From assembly GCF_039994875.1 (NCBI RefSeq), contig NZ_CP121196.1:1860001-1924000 (forward strand): a DNA stretch of 64,000 nucleotides. The letters run 5' to 3'. The notes under the pieces were generated by a model, which searched no databases, was not told the DNA's origin, and saw only the letters and a list, made by a program, of their open reading frames with translations. This document shows positions 28,618 to 37,113 of the stretch, piece by piece (the stretch's first letter is position 1; each line of letters begins with the position of its first letter). The DNA comes from Telmatobacter sp. DSM 110680 (GTDB lineage: Bacteria > Acidobacteriota > Terriglobia > Terriglobales > Acidobacteriaceae). Position numbers and translations under genes: made by a program.

Positions 28618-29643
28618 ATGCAAAACGGACAATCTGGACAAGCCCCTTTGAATCCGGGGCTAGTATTCGACATGGTGCAAGCGGTGCAAAAGACCGCTGC
28701 GCTGAAGGCTGCGATCGATCTGGACATATTCAGAGCGGTGGGGCACGGACCCGGCGATGTGGCATCGATTGCGAAGCACGCGCAGGCATCGGAACGCGGG
28801 ACACGGATTCTGTGCGATTTCCTGGTAATCAACGGTGTGCTCGCGAAGGAAGGGAACTGCTACAAACACACGCCCTCGAGCGCGGCGTTTCTGGATCCGG
28901 CGTCGCCGGCCTGCATGGCTAGCGTGGCACACTTCATGGCCCGACCTGAGCTGATCACCGGGTTAACGGGGTTGGCGGACGTTGTGCGTGCGGGGCGGAC
29001 GCATCTGCCCGGAGAGGGGACGGTTGAACCGGATAATCCGCTATGGGTCGAGTTTGCAGAGAAGATGGCGCCGATGATGGGACCGATGGCGGGACCTCTG
29101 GGCGCGGTGGTGCTGGAAGGACATGCAGGACCGATGCACGTGCTGGATATCGCCGCTGGCCATGGACTGTTTGGAATCGAAATCGCAAAGCAGAACAAGG
29201 AGGCCCGTGTGACCGGTCTGGACTGGGCCCCTGTGTTGCGTGTGGCGCTGAAGAACGCGGAAAAGGCGGGCGTTCAGGATCGCTACAACATGCTGCCGGG
29301 AAGCGCGTTCGAAGTGGATTTTGGCGGTCCATACGATGCAGTCTTGCTGACGAACTTTCTGCATCACTTCGACAAGCCAACCTGCGTAGGACTGTTGAAG
29401 AAAGTGCGGTCGTCGCTGAAGCCGGGAGGACGTGCAGCAACGCTGGAGTTTGTACCGAATGAAGATCGCGTATCGCCGCCGATGCCTGCTGCTTTCGCGA
29501 TGACGATGCTGACGACGACGGCTTCAGGAGATGCGTATACGTTCAGCGAGCTGAACTCCATGTATGACGAGGCGGGATTCACAGGCGTGAAGGGTCACCC
29601 GATTCCGATGAGTCCGCACACGATTGTGATGGGGAACGCTTAG
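28618..29643 (+). CDS. Class I SAM-dependent O-methyltransferase
   Basis: A 341-residue methyltransferase of the plant-OMT/acetylserotonin-OMT-like type. An N-terminal winged-helix dimerisation domain (about 10-100: KTAALKAAIDLDIFRAVGHG, ERGTRILCDFLVINGVL) precedes a Rossmann fold with motif I VLDIAAGHGLFGIEIAK, VTGLDWAPVL, and DAVLLTNFLHHFD followed by KPGGRAATLEF. It methylates a small hydroxylated compound; which one is unknown. GGAGGTCGGAG precedes ATG 28618. It is monocistronic with a terminator after it. Confidence 0.92.
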   Translation: MQNGQSGQAPLNPGLVFDMVQAVQKTAALKAAIDLDIFRAVGHGPGDVASIAKHAQASERGTRILCDFLVINGVLAKEGNCYKHTPSSAAFLDPASPACMASVAHFMARPELITGLTGLADVVRAGRTHLPGEGTVEPDNPLWVEFAEKMAPMMGPMAGPLGAVVLEGHAGPMHVLDIAAGHGLFGIEIAKQNKEARVTGLDWAPVLRVALKNAEKAGVQDRYNMLPGSAFEVDFGGPYDAVLLTNFLHHFDKPTCVGLLKKVRSSLKPGGRAATLEFVPNEDRVSPPMPAAFAMTMLTTTASGDAYTFSELNSMYDEAGFTGVKGHPIPMSPHTIVMGNA

Positions 29644-29659
29644 GCAGTAGATCTAACCG

Positions 29660-29689
29660 AAAAGCGCAGCCATATGGTTGCGCTTTTTT
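29660..29689. terminator. Bidirectional rho-independent terminator
   Basis: A 12-bp stem (29660-29671 with 29676-29687, one G-U pair) has loop ATAT and is followed by T residues through 29689. The A-run on the left makes it functional from both sides, between the convergent methyltransferase and Crp genes. Confidence 0.9.
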
Positions 29690-30383
29690 ATGAGTAGAGG
29701 CGTGAAACCAGATTGCGGACGATGGGGTAGCATTCGCATGCGGCACTTTCAAGGCCTTCGCTATCGATGACGTGTATGTGGCCGCGGCTGTACTTGATAA
29801 GTCCGCTGCGCTGCAACGTACCCGCCGCGAGCGTCACGCTTGTGCGTCGTGCACCGAGCATTTCAGCCAGAAATTCCTGAGTCAATTCGAAGCGGTCGGA
29901 TTCAAGCCGGTCCCGCACCATTAACAACCAGCGGGCGAGGCGTTCTTCGATTTCATGGAGACCATGACAGGCTGCGAGTTGGCTGAGAATGAAGCCCTGG
30001 CTCTGAACACATTCAAGAATTCGTTGGGAAAGCGGTCCTGGCGCGAGGAAGAGCTGCTGCAATTCGGCAAAAGGCATGCGCAAGGCCGTCGCTTCGCTCT
30101 GAATAAAGGCGGTGGTAGGGGCAGAGGCAGGTCCGAGAAGATTGATTGCTTCGACGAGACCCTCCCGGCCGATTACGCCGACCTCCGCACCGGTTCCGTC
30201 GGACATAAAGGTGACGACCGAAGCCATACCGGACGTCATAAAGTGCGCAAATGGGGGCGTCTGTCCGGGGCTGGTGAGCACCGTTCCGACTGGTAAGTCG
30301 ACTGGCTGGAGGCGCGTGAGGAGTGACGACTTTAGCGCAGCCGGAAGGGCATTAATGATCAGATTTGGTAGTTCGGCGGTCAT
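29688..30383 (-). CDS. Crp/Fnr-family transcriptional regulator
   Basis: A 231-residue protein with an N-terminal cyclic-nucleotide-binding-like beta roll (about 15-125) and a C-terminal winged helix (about 150-225: EERLARWLLMVRDRL, LTQEFLAEMLGARRTSVTLAAGTLQRSGLI). The roll has GVIGREGLVEAINLLG in place of the cAMP-binding FGE...RSA motif, so it probably does not bind cAMP, and no Fnr-type N-terminal cysteines are seen. The effector is unknown. AAGGACT precedes ATG 30383. Confidence 0.92.
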   Translation of the reverse strand: MTAELPNLIINALPAALKSSLLTRLQPVDLPVGTVLTSPGQTPPFAHFMTSGMASVVTFMSDGTGAEVGVIGREGLVEAINLLGPASAPTTAFIQSEATALRMPFAELQQLFLAPGPLSQRILECVQSQGFILSQLAACHGLHEIEERLARWLLMVRDRLESDRFELTQEFLAEMLGARRTSVTLAAGTLQRSGLIKYSRGHIHVIDSEGLESAACECYPIVRNLVSRLYS

Positions 30384-30545
30384 TGGGAGTCCTTTGCGAC
30401 AGTCGCAAGGGATTCCGCCGGATTGGCGAGAAGAGTTGCGTCTTCAACCGAAGAGGTCTATCGCGCTATCTGCAGGCTGAACTATAGCCTCCAAAGCAAG
30501 CGCAATACTGTTCGATAAAGCACATAAGGTACAGATATTGCAGAT

Positions 30546-31283
30546 TTAACCAGCTTTAGCCAACAGCGGAATGGAGATGCGGAAGGCGGTGCCGTTGTGC
30601 GAGGGGCGAGTGGTGGAGCGGCCTCTGATTCTGCCCTTATGCTTCTCGATGATGGATTTTGAGATAGCAAGTCCGAGCCCGGTTCCGCGCTCCTTCTTCG
30701 TGGTGAAGAATGGATCGAAGATTCTGGGAAGGACGGCGGCTGCGATACCGGGGCCATTATCGGCTACCGTGACGTGTGCTTCGTTGGCGCATTGCTTGAC
30801 GCTGAAGCAGAGAATTCCTTTGTCAGGCAAGGCATCGATGGCATTAGCAACGAGGTTAGAGAACACCTGGAGGATGTCGCCGGCGTGCACCTCAGCGGTG
30901 ACGTCATTCTTAAGCCGTTTACGTAGCTCGATTCGCTTGGACGATATTTTCTTCTGGTGAACGCGCAGAGCGGCCTCGGCCAGGGTTGCAAGGACGACCG
31001 ATTCGCGAGTGTCAGGGGATCGATAGAAACTGAGGGTCTGCCGCGAGAGCTTGGTCAGGGTAAGCAACTGCTCCTCGAGCATGCCGCAGTAGAGGCGAAC
31101 CTGGGACGGGTTATCTGCTTCCTGTTGAATGAGATAGTTGAGATTGGTTACGGCTTCGAGCGGGCCGTTGATCTCGTGCATGACTGTGGCTGCAAATTGT
31201 CCAGCAACGACTAGTTCCTGGTTTTGGCGGACAATATCCTGAATCTCTTGCTCGAGATTGCGGTCGTCGGCTGGCCGGTCCAT
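30546..31283 (-). CDS. Cytoplasmic sensor histidine kinase
   Basis: A 245-residue kinase without TM or PAS domain. A short coiled coil (about 8-28) leads to the H-box VMHEINGPLEA with phospho-acceptor H36, then N-box NLVANAIDALPDKG, G1 DNGPGIA, F-box PFFTTKKERGTGLGLAISK and G2. No response regulator lies next to it, so its partner is elsewhere (orphan). ATG 31283 has AAGGGGGGA upstream, which excludes a longer frame from 31331. Confidence 0.93.
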   Translation of the reverse strand: MDRPADDRNLEQEIQDIVRQNQELVVAGQFAATVMHEINGPLEAVTNLNYLIQQEADNPSQVRLYCGMLEEQLLTLTKLSRQTLSFYRSPDTRESVVLATLAEAALRVHQKKISSKRIELRKRLKNDVTAEVHAGDILQVFSNLVANAIDALPDKGILCFSVKQCANEAHVTVADNGPGIAAAVLPRIFDPFFTTKKERGTGLGLAISKSIIEKHKGRIRGRSTTRPSHNGTAFRISIPLLAKAG

Positions 31284-31504
31284 AAATCCCCCCTTTGGTC
31301 GAACACTGGGGAGGATGCCATCGATGAGCATCGCTTACGTGGAGAGAAGATCCTCCTCGGGCCAGTTTCTAAACTTCGGCATGGCGGCTTCGAACAGTCG
31401 AAACGTTGAACCCGCTATGTCCGGTATGAGACGTACGATGCGGTCGTTTAGAAAAGGGTGGTTCGCCGAAAAATAGTTTGGGGTAGCGGAGATCAGTGAC
31501 CTAG

Positions 31505-32566
31505 CTAAAGCTTGGACCGGCGAGTTTGGGAGGCTGTGGCTAAGACTTTCAGGAGCGGGTATGTCTGGTCCCAGTCTATGCAGCCGTCGGTGATGCTCTG
31601 GCCGTAAACCAGCGGCTGACCGGTCACCAGCTTTTGAGCGCCTGCAACCAGATTGCTTTCAAGCATGACACCGATGATGTTGGAATTGCCGGCGGCGACC
31701 TGCGCAGCAACGTCGTGACAGACGAGTGGCTGACGGGCGTGGTCCTTGTGGCTGTTGGCGTGGCTGCAGTCGATCATGATGCGGGGCTGAAGGCCTGCAT
31801 TCTGCATTGCAACTGCGGTCTGCGCAACGGACTCTGCGTTGTAGTTCACCAGCTTGCGACCACCGCGCAGGATGATGTGGGTTTCGCGATTGCCGGTGGT
31901 TACGAAAATTGCCGACTGCCCGTATTTGGTGTGGCCGAGGAAAGTGTGCGAGTTGGCCGCGGAGAGAAGTGCGTCGATTGCAACTTGGATATCGCCGGAA
32001 GTCGCGTTTTTGAATCCCACCGGGCAGGAGACACCGGAGACTAACTGACGGTGGACCTGGCTCTCGGTAGTTCGCGCTCCGATGGCTCCCCAGCTAACAA
32101 GACCGGCGATGTACTGCGGCGAAATCATGTCGAGGAATTCGGTTCCCGCTGGCACGCCCATTTCCGCGAGGTCGAGCAGAAGGTGACGCGCTAATCGAAG
32201 GCCGTCGTTGATTTTGTAGGAGCCGTCGAGATGCGGATCGTTGATCAGGCCCTTCCAGCCAACGGTGGTGCGAGGCTTCTCAAAGTAAACGCGCATCACG
32301 ATTTCGAGGTCGGAGGAGAATTCGGCTATGGCGGCCTTGAGGAGCGTGGCATATTCACGCGCAGCCTTGGTGTCGTGAATGGAGCAAGGACCAACGAGAA
32401 CCAGCAGGCGTGGATCGCGATGCGCGAGGATGCGTGAGACGGCGAGGCGAGCATTGAAGATGGTGGCGATTGCCTCTTCGCTTGTGGGGCGCTCCTCTTC
32501 GAGGAAGACCGGCGGAAGGACAACCTTGGTCCATTGGATGCGAACGTCTTCAATGCCTTGATTCAT
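31505..32566 (-). CDS. aroF/aroG/aroH-type: 3-deoxy-7-phosphoheptulonate synthase (class I DAHP synthase)
   Basis: A 353-residue enzyme for the first step of aromatic amino acid synthesis (phosphoenolpyruvate plus erythrose-4-phosphate). It aligns along its length with E. coli AroG: VGPCSIHD, FEKPRTTVGWKGLINDP, GEFLDMI-type GTEFLDMISPQYI, GARTTESQVHRQL, SCPVGFKN, MIDCSHANS and GVMLESNL. It is therefore of the feedback-regulated AroFGH class. ATG 32566 aligns with the AroG start; an upstream ATG at 32620 adds 18 residues without a ribosome site. DUF2164 lies 119 bases upstream on the same strand. Confidence 0.97.
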   Translation of the reverse strand: MNQGIEDVRIQWTKVVLPPVFLEEERPTSEEAIATIFNARLAVSRILAHRDPRLLVLVGPCSIHDTKAAREYATLLKAAIAEFSSDLEIVMRVYFEKPRTTVGWKGLINDPHLDGSYKINDGLRLARHLLLDLAEMGVPAGTEFLDMISPQYIAGLVSWGAIGARTTESQVHRQLVSGVSCPVGFKNATSGDIQVAIDALLSAANSHTFLGHTKYGQSAIFVTTGNRETHIILRGGRKLVNYNAESVAQTAVAMQNAGLQPRIMIDCSHANSHKDHARQPLVCHDVAAQVAAGNSNIIGVMLESNLVAGAQKLVTGQPLVYGQSITDGCIDWDQTYPLLKVLATASQTRRSKL

Positions 32567-32685
32567 GGGCTCTTTTAAGGATGCTGGATTGCTGCCGTCG
32601 GGGACGCAGGCAGGATTCATCTGAATGATCTTTGATTCAAGATTACCAGCATCGACCGGCCGATTCAGTGTGCGGACATTGGTAG

Positions 32686-32961
32686 CTAGCGGCGGGATTT
32701 GCGCTTGGCGTCGGCTCGCGGCCAGTATTGGAACTCGTCTGCGAAGAGTTCGCCACTAAGATCGGCCACGCGCTGTGTCATCCGGGTTTGGGCATCGGCG
32801 ATGGCCTGGTTGTAGATCGCCGGCCCCACCTCTTCCATCAAGAAGTTGAGCAGCAGGCCTGCGGGCATATCGCCAATGGGCTCGAGGTTCTCTTCGAAGT
32901 AGCGCTGCATGGAAGAAATGGCGTCGGTGCGTTGCTGCTTAGTGAGCTCGAGGGTGACCAT
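32686..32961 (-). CDS. DUF2164 family protein
   Basis: A 91-residue soluble protein with the DUF2164 pattern LTKQQRTDAISSMQRYFEENL, EPIGDMPAGLLLNFLMEEVG and YNQAIADAQTRM, then a basic tail AKRKSRR. The family is widespread and of unknown function. AAGGAGT precedes ATG 32961. It lies upstream of the DAHP synthase gene on the same strand. Confidence 0.92.
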   Translation of the reverse strand: MVTLELTKQQRTDAISSMQRYFEENLEPIGDMPAGLLLNFLMEEVGPAIYNQAIADAQTRMTQRVADLSGELFADEFQYWPRADAKRKSRR

Positions 32962-33194
32962 CAGCAGTGACTCCTTCAGTCAATGGAGATTCTATTACTG
33001 CGGGTCAAAGAGGAGCGTGATGACGCTGTTGCGACTTAAAGACAAACGATCATTTTTCGAACGAATCTACCTCCGATGCTGGGAAACTGTTGTATTCCGG
33101 GCGCCGACGAGAATGCGTGCAGCCTTTCATCCCGGCCCTTCCGTCTTAGACTTGGAACGAAGCTGTTGAACAGCTTGTCGTCGGGAGAAGACCC

Positions 33195-34349
33195 TTGGGC
33201 TTAGATAATGTGGCAGTCGTTGTTCAGGCATCGATAGCAAGACTTGTGATCGGCCTGATTGTGCTGCTAACGGGATGCAGCGTTGCAATGGTAGCGCAGG
33301 GCAACCCCGCCACTCCTCAGCATCGAGACACCGATGATCCTGCACTTACGCATAGGCTTTCCCCGAAGGCGACGAGCTCGATTATTGCGGAAGGAAAGAT
33401 CAAGCTGGACGTTGTGGTCGATGACGGAGCGGGAAAGCCAGTGCTGGAACTGCAGCCGTGGGATTTCAAGGTTTTCGACAACAACCGGGTGCGCAAGGTG
33501 CTGTCATTTCGTGCATACGATGGCGTAACCGTGATGCCGGATCCTCCGGTTGAAGTGATTCTTGTGATGGATACGTTGAATCTGCCTTTCCAGCAGGTCG
33601 CGTTTGTACGCGGAGAAGTAGACCAGTTTCTTCGCCAGAACGGGGGAAAGCTGAAACAACCGCTGACGCTGGTCTTGCTGACGGATGCCGGCATCCGGTT
33701 CCAACCCCGTCCATCAACGGACGGGAATGCGATTGCGAGTGTGGTGGACGGCATTAAAGGCAGTGTGAGCGTGATCAATTCCGCGATGGGGGGAGATGGC
33801 TATGTGGAGCGCTTCCAGCGGTCCGCGAAAGCAATGGACAATATTGCCCAGAATGAAGCCAGGAAGCCGGGTAGGAAGCTTCTGATATGGGTGGGGCCGG
33901 GCTGGCCGATATTGAATCGGCCTTCGGACGGATATTCCGATAGAGAGCAGAGGCGGAATTTTGACAACATCGTCGAGCTCTCTACGGCTCTGCGACAAGC
34001 GCGCATTACGGCCTACAGCGTGGCGCCGAGCTCAGCAGCAACCCCCAACACGCTTCTTTATAAGAGCTTCCTGAACCCAGTGAAGACCTACAGGGATGCG
34101 GATTTCGGAAACATGGCGCTCAAGGTCCTGGTGACTCAAACGGGAGGCAAGATTCTCGGGCCAGACAACGACTTAGCAGGACAGATCAGTCGCTGCATCG
34201 AGGACGCGAATGCGTTTTACCGGATTTCATTTGATCCTCCGGCAGCTGTTCACGCGGATGAGTATCACGATCTGAGAGTGACGGTGGATAAGCCCGAAAC
34301 CATGGTGCGGACAAGCAGCGGATATTACAACCAGCCAGCCGAGCATTGA
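33195..34349 (+). CDS. VWFA-related domain protein (first of a tandem pair)
   Basis: A 384-residue exported protein of the acidobacterial VWFA-related family: signal segment with a possible lipobox (VLLTGC, Cys about residue 28), IKLDVVVDDGAGKPVLELQP and FKVFDNNRVRKVLSFRAYD, then the VWA-like fold starting VEVILVMDTLNLPFQQ. The canonical MIDAS DxSxS is replaced by MDTLN. The C-terminus RISFDPPAAVHADEYHDL matches its neighbour's AFMPPPAAKADEYHDL. The start is TTG 33195 with GGAGAAG five bases upstream. It is followed by a related gene 49 bases downstream. Confidence 0.9.
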   Translation: MGLDNVAVVVQASIARLVIGLIVLLTGCSVAMVAQGNPATPQHRDTDDPALTHRLSPKATSSIIAEGKIKLDVVVDDGAGKPVLELQPWDFKVFDNNRVRKVLSFRAYDGVTVMPDPPVEVILVMDTLNLPFQQVAFVRGEVDQFLRQNGGKLKQPLTLVLLTDAGIRFQPRPSTDGNAIASVVDGIKGSVSVINSAMGGDGYVERFQRSAKAMDNIAQNEARKPGRKLLIWVGPGWPILNRPSDGYSDREQRRNFDNIVELSTALRQARITAYSVAPSSAATPNTLLYKSFLNPVKTYRDADFGNMALKVLVTQTGGKILGPDNDLAGQISRCIEDANAFYRISFDPPAAVHADEYHDLRVTVDKPETMVRTSSGYYNQPAEH

Positions 34350-34398
34350 GGTACAGTGGTTGGCAAAGCGTCAATCTGCGATGAAGGTGAACCGGGCC

Positions 34399-35460
34399 AT
34401 GCGTAAGCGGGGTGTTTTACTTTTCTTGTTTCTGTTTGTTGTGCCTTGCGTCCTTGCGCAATCAGACAGCCATTCGGATGTTTCTTCAACGACGGTTGCC
34501 AAACAACGGCCGATCTTTCTGGATGTCCTGGTGACGGACAGTTCCGGGAAACCGGTCTCAGATCTAGAACCATTCGATTTTTCGGTTCTGGATGAGAATC
34601 AACCGCGCAAGGTCATCGGATTTCGTCGTACGGACGGCGCGGCGGGATCAAAACTCGATCCCCCGGTAGAGGTCATTCTGGTGCTCGATGCCGTCAATAT
34701 GCCCTACCAGGTGGCGACGAGATTCCGGCTCGAGATGGAAAAATTCCTGCGCGAAAACGATGGACACCTGGCGCAGCCGGTCTCAATCTATATGTTCACC
34801 AGCGAGGGATTGCGCGTGCAGCCTGCTCCATCGCGGGATGGGAACGCGCTGGCGGCGATGCTGGATCAGTCGACCGGGACAGTGCGGGCGCGAGATGCGG
34901 CCGGTGGAATCTATTCGCTGGATGAGCAATTCAAGACTTCCTATCAGACCATCAGCGGGATGGCCGAGAATCTTTCGCACAAGCCGGGGCGGAAGGTCGT
35001 CATTTGGACGGGGTCGGGCTGGCCACTTCTTAACGAGCGCTTTTTCATCCAGACCGACGTTTCGCGCGGAACCTATTTTCGCCAGATTGCGGCGCTGCAG
35101 AATAAACTTCGCGACGCGCGCATCACGCTGTACAGCCTGTTTGCCACAGCCGGATTGACGAACACGTTGTACCAGGGCTACCTGAAACCGGTGCGAGAAG
35201 TACGCAAGATGGAGATTGGGGACATGGCGTTGCAGGTGCTTGCACTGCATACGGGTGGACGCGTGCTAGACCCCAGCAACGATGTGAAAGGGCAGATTGA
35301 CGCCTGCGTGGCCGACATCGGCGAGTACTACACGCTCGCTTTCATGCCTCCGCCGGCCGCAAAAGCGGATGAGTATCACGACCTCGCGGTGGTGGTGAAC
35401 AAGCCGGGGCTCAAGGTGCGCACGGTGACCGGTTACTACAACGAGCTGGGTGCCAACTAG
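34399..35460 (+). CDS. VWFA-related domain protein (second of a tandem pair)
   Basis: A 353-residue exported paralogue of the protein at 33195. Signal peptide LLFLFLFVVPCVLAQ, then FLDVLVTDSSGKPVSDLEPF, FSVLDENQPRKVIGFRRTDG and VEVILVLDAVNMPYQ. The C-terminal segment PPAAKADEYHDLAVVVNKPG and final TVTGYYNE match the paralogue. The pair looks like a tandem duplication. ATG 34399 is preferred because AAGGTGA lies at a good distance; ATG 34381 and TTG 34360 have none. Its stop overlaps that of the convergent gene in the palindrome CTAG. Confidence 0.9.
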   Translation: MRKRGVLLFLFLFVVPCVLAQSDSHSDVSSTTVAKQRPIFLDVLVTDSSGKPVSDLEPFDFSVLDENQPRKVIGFRRTDGAAGSKLDPPVEVILVLDAVNMPYQVATRFRLEMEKFLRENDGHLAQPVSIYMFTSEGLRVQPAPSRDGNALAAMLDQSTGTVRARDAAGGIYSLDEQFKTSYQTISGMAENLSHKPGRKVVIWTGSGWPLLNERFFIQTDVSRGTYFRQIAALQNKLRDARITLYSLFATAGLTNTLYQGYLKPVREVRKMEIGDMALQVLALHTGGRVLDPSNDVKGQIDACVADIGEYYTLAFMPPPAAKADEYHDLAVVVNKPGLKVRTVTGYYNELGAN

Positions 35461-35921
35461 CGAGTGTGAGTGGCGGAGTTGCGGCCTTGTAGGCGGCGAA
35501 AGAGCCGGCGCCTGTAAACAAGCCAAACCCCGACAGCGAGCGTGAGCCAGACAAGCGTGGCGAGGACGAAGGTCTGGATCATGCCGGTGCGGGGCATCCA
35601 GATCCAGAAGATGAAAGCAAAACCGGCGAGGCCGATGCAGCCCATGGCCGCGCCACGCGCGTCGATGGCTGCTACGATACGGCCGCGATTGCTGCCATCA
35701 AAGCCGGCGCGAGCCTTATGCTGTTTCTCGTGAGCTTCTACCAGACTTGCGCTGGCAGTGAAGATCGCTGGAAAGGCCAAGAAGAAACCGCCGATCACCG
35801 GGCCAAATTTCTGTGCGATCAAGCCGGCAACGACGCAAACAGCGCCGCCAAATACGAAGCGGATGATCCACTCATGGGGCTTGATGCCTTTGATCGCGGC
35901 GAGCCTGGCATGAATGATCAT
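35457..35921 (-). CDS. DUF3147-type membrane protein
   Basis: A 154-residue protein with about four TM helices. The N-terminal part EWIIRFVFGGAVCVVAGLIA and GPVIGGFFLAFPAIFTASASL follows the glycine-rich 'GG...PAI..A' pattern that its upstream neighbour shares. A loop with EAHEKQHKARAGFDGSNRG then leads to two more helices and a basic tail. The start ATG 35921 overlaps the upstream stop (ATGA), so the two are coupled. Function unknown. Confidence 0.8.
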   Translation of the reverse strand: MIIHARLAAIKGIKPHEWIIRFVFGGAVCVVAGLIAQKFGPVIGGFFLAFPAIFTASASLVEAHEKQHKARAGFDGSNRGRIVAAIDARGAAMGCIGLAGFAFIFWIWMPRTGMIQTFVLATLVWLTLAVGVWLVYRRRLFRRLQGRNSATHTR

Positions 35922-36265
35922 GGCAACTGCCTGATCGCGAGCCAGAATGCGAAGGAAGCGGCAAACCACACGGGCATTAGAACGACAGTTGCCGTAAGTG
36001 CGCGACGTTTGTAGTGGATCAGCATCCAGCTCACGGATGCGCCATACAGCAGAAAAGCAATCGCGCCGAAGATCATGGAACGCGCCTCTACGGCGGCATA
36101 GGCTTTGCCGCGACTGGCAATGGTGATGCCAATGGTGGCCAACGCGATGGAGGGGGCTGCCCCGAAGAGTCCCGCAAAGCTCTTCGGGCGGAACACTTCA
36201 CCGAGGACAGAAAAAAAGCTGACGATGAAGCCGCCAATCAGAAACCGTGCGAGAAGTTCACTCAT
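35918..36265 (-). CDS. DUF3147-type membrane protein
   Basis: A 115-residue four-TM protein: LLARFLIGGFIVSFFSVLGE, FAGLFGAAPSIALATIGITI, MIFGAIAFLLYGASVSWML and a last hydrophobic helix. It and the next gene share the Rfl.GG...Lfgaap pattern, so they may form a heteromeric pair of DUF3147-like proteins. It is encoded 24 bases downstream of the pyrophosphatase gene on the same strand and probably in its operon. Function unknown. Confidence 0.82.
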   Translation of the reverse strand: MSELLARFLIGGFIVSFFSVLGEVFRPKSFAGLFGAAPSIALATIGITIASRGKAYAAVEARSMIFGAIAFLLYGASVSWMLIHYKRRALTATVVLMPVWFAASFAFWLAIRQLP

Positions 36266-36289
36266 TGGAGTATGCGTCCAAGCGAGCTC

Positions 36290-36838
36290 TCATGAGGCTC
36301 GCTGTGCTTTCTTGATCATGCTCATGGCCGCGTCGACCTTTTTACAGCCGAGGAGCTTGTATTTTTTGCCTTGAAGCTGGTGGTAATTGACGAAAAACTC
36401 TTCAAGTTCGCGGAGGAATTTCTTTGGCAGGTCGTCGAGCTTTTTGAGATAGGCGTACTCGTGGTTCATCTCTGCCACGGCGATGAGGCGATCGTTACGA
36501 AGCTTCTTTTTTCCGTCGGTTTGCTCACCCTCAATGATGCCGATCAGGCGGGCACGGACGGCGATGCCGGGAAATGCCGGCTCGTCCATGAGCAGAAGAA
36601 CGTCGATAGGATCGCCGTCGGGAGCGATGGTCCTGGGCAGGAAACCGAAATCGTAGGGGAAGCTCATGCCGGCGGGAAGAACCGCCTTGACCGTGAAGAT
36701 GTTTTGCTTCGCATCGAAGGCGAATTTGTTGCGACTGCCTTTCGGGGTCTCGATGATCACCTGAATGATGCCGTCACGCTTGTCTACGGGTTTGAGGAGT
36801 ACGGGGTTTGCCATACTGCTCGCAGCTTTCTTTGCCAT
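36290..36838 (-). CDS. ppa: Inorganic pyrophosphatase (family I)
   Basis: A 182-residue enzyme that hydrolyses pyrophosphate to two phosphates and drives biosynthetic reactions. The family I signature DGDPIDVLLLMDEP carries the metal-binding aspartates. SRNKFAFDAKQNIFTVKAVL, FPYDFGFLPRT and YKLLGCKKVDAA are also typical. The tail is shorter than in some relatives but the catalytic core is complete. It is transcribed from a region that also serves hrcA in the opposite direction. Confidence 0.95.
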   Translation of the reverse strand: MAKKAASSMANPVLLKPVDKRDGIIQVIIETPKGSRNKFAFDAKQNIFTVKAVLPAGMSFPYDFGFLPRTIAPDGDPIDVLLLMDEPAFPGIAVRARLIGIIEGEQTDGKKKLRNDRLIAVAEMNHEYAYLKKLDDLPKKFLRELEEFFVNYHQLQGKKYKLLGCKKVDAAMSMIKKAQRAS

Positions 36839-36959
36839 TACTGATTACTCCTCTCTCTTTAATCGAATTGTCATCTTCAAGCTGAGAGAGCTACGGGGTT
36901 GATTCGGTTGCCCTAAGCGCCGGGAGCGCCTGATATGAGTTCCGAACCTTTCCCGGAAC

Positions 36960-36995
36960 TTGACAGTGCTGCTGTGCGATTTCTAAAATTAGAAA
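36960..36995 (+). promoter_or_regulatory. hrcA promoter with palindrome over the -10 box
   Basis: Perfect TTGACA (36960-36965) is followed after 18 bp by TAAAAT (36984-36989), the best vegetative promoter in the window. TTTCTAA-AA-TTAGAAA (36980-36995) overlaps the -10 and could be an operator. No CIRCE element (TTAGCACTC-N9-GAGTGCTAA) is present. The expected start is near 36996, leaving a leader of about 118 bases. Confidence 0.75.
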
Positions 36996-37113
36996 GGAGA
37001 TTCCTACCTGTTTTCTGCGCTAAGCATCTGATTTGGGGAGGATTATCCGAATAGGACGGGGTTAGCAATCGAGCGTTGTAAGCGGCGTGCCCGATCAATG
37101 AGGTAGCTGTCAA

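Noticed and set aside
37060..37085. Possible CIRCE element (TTAGCAATCGAGCG and neighbours)
   Set aside because: It contains half-like pieces, but the spacing and the second half-site do not fit TTAGCACTC-N9-GAGTGCTAA.
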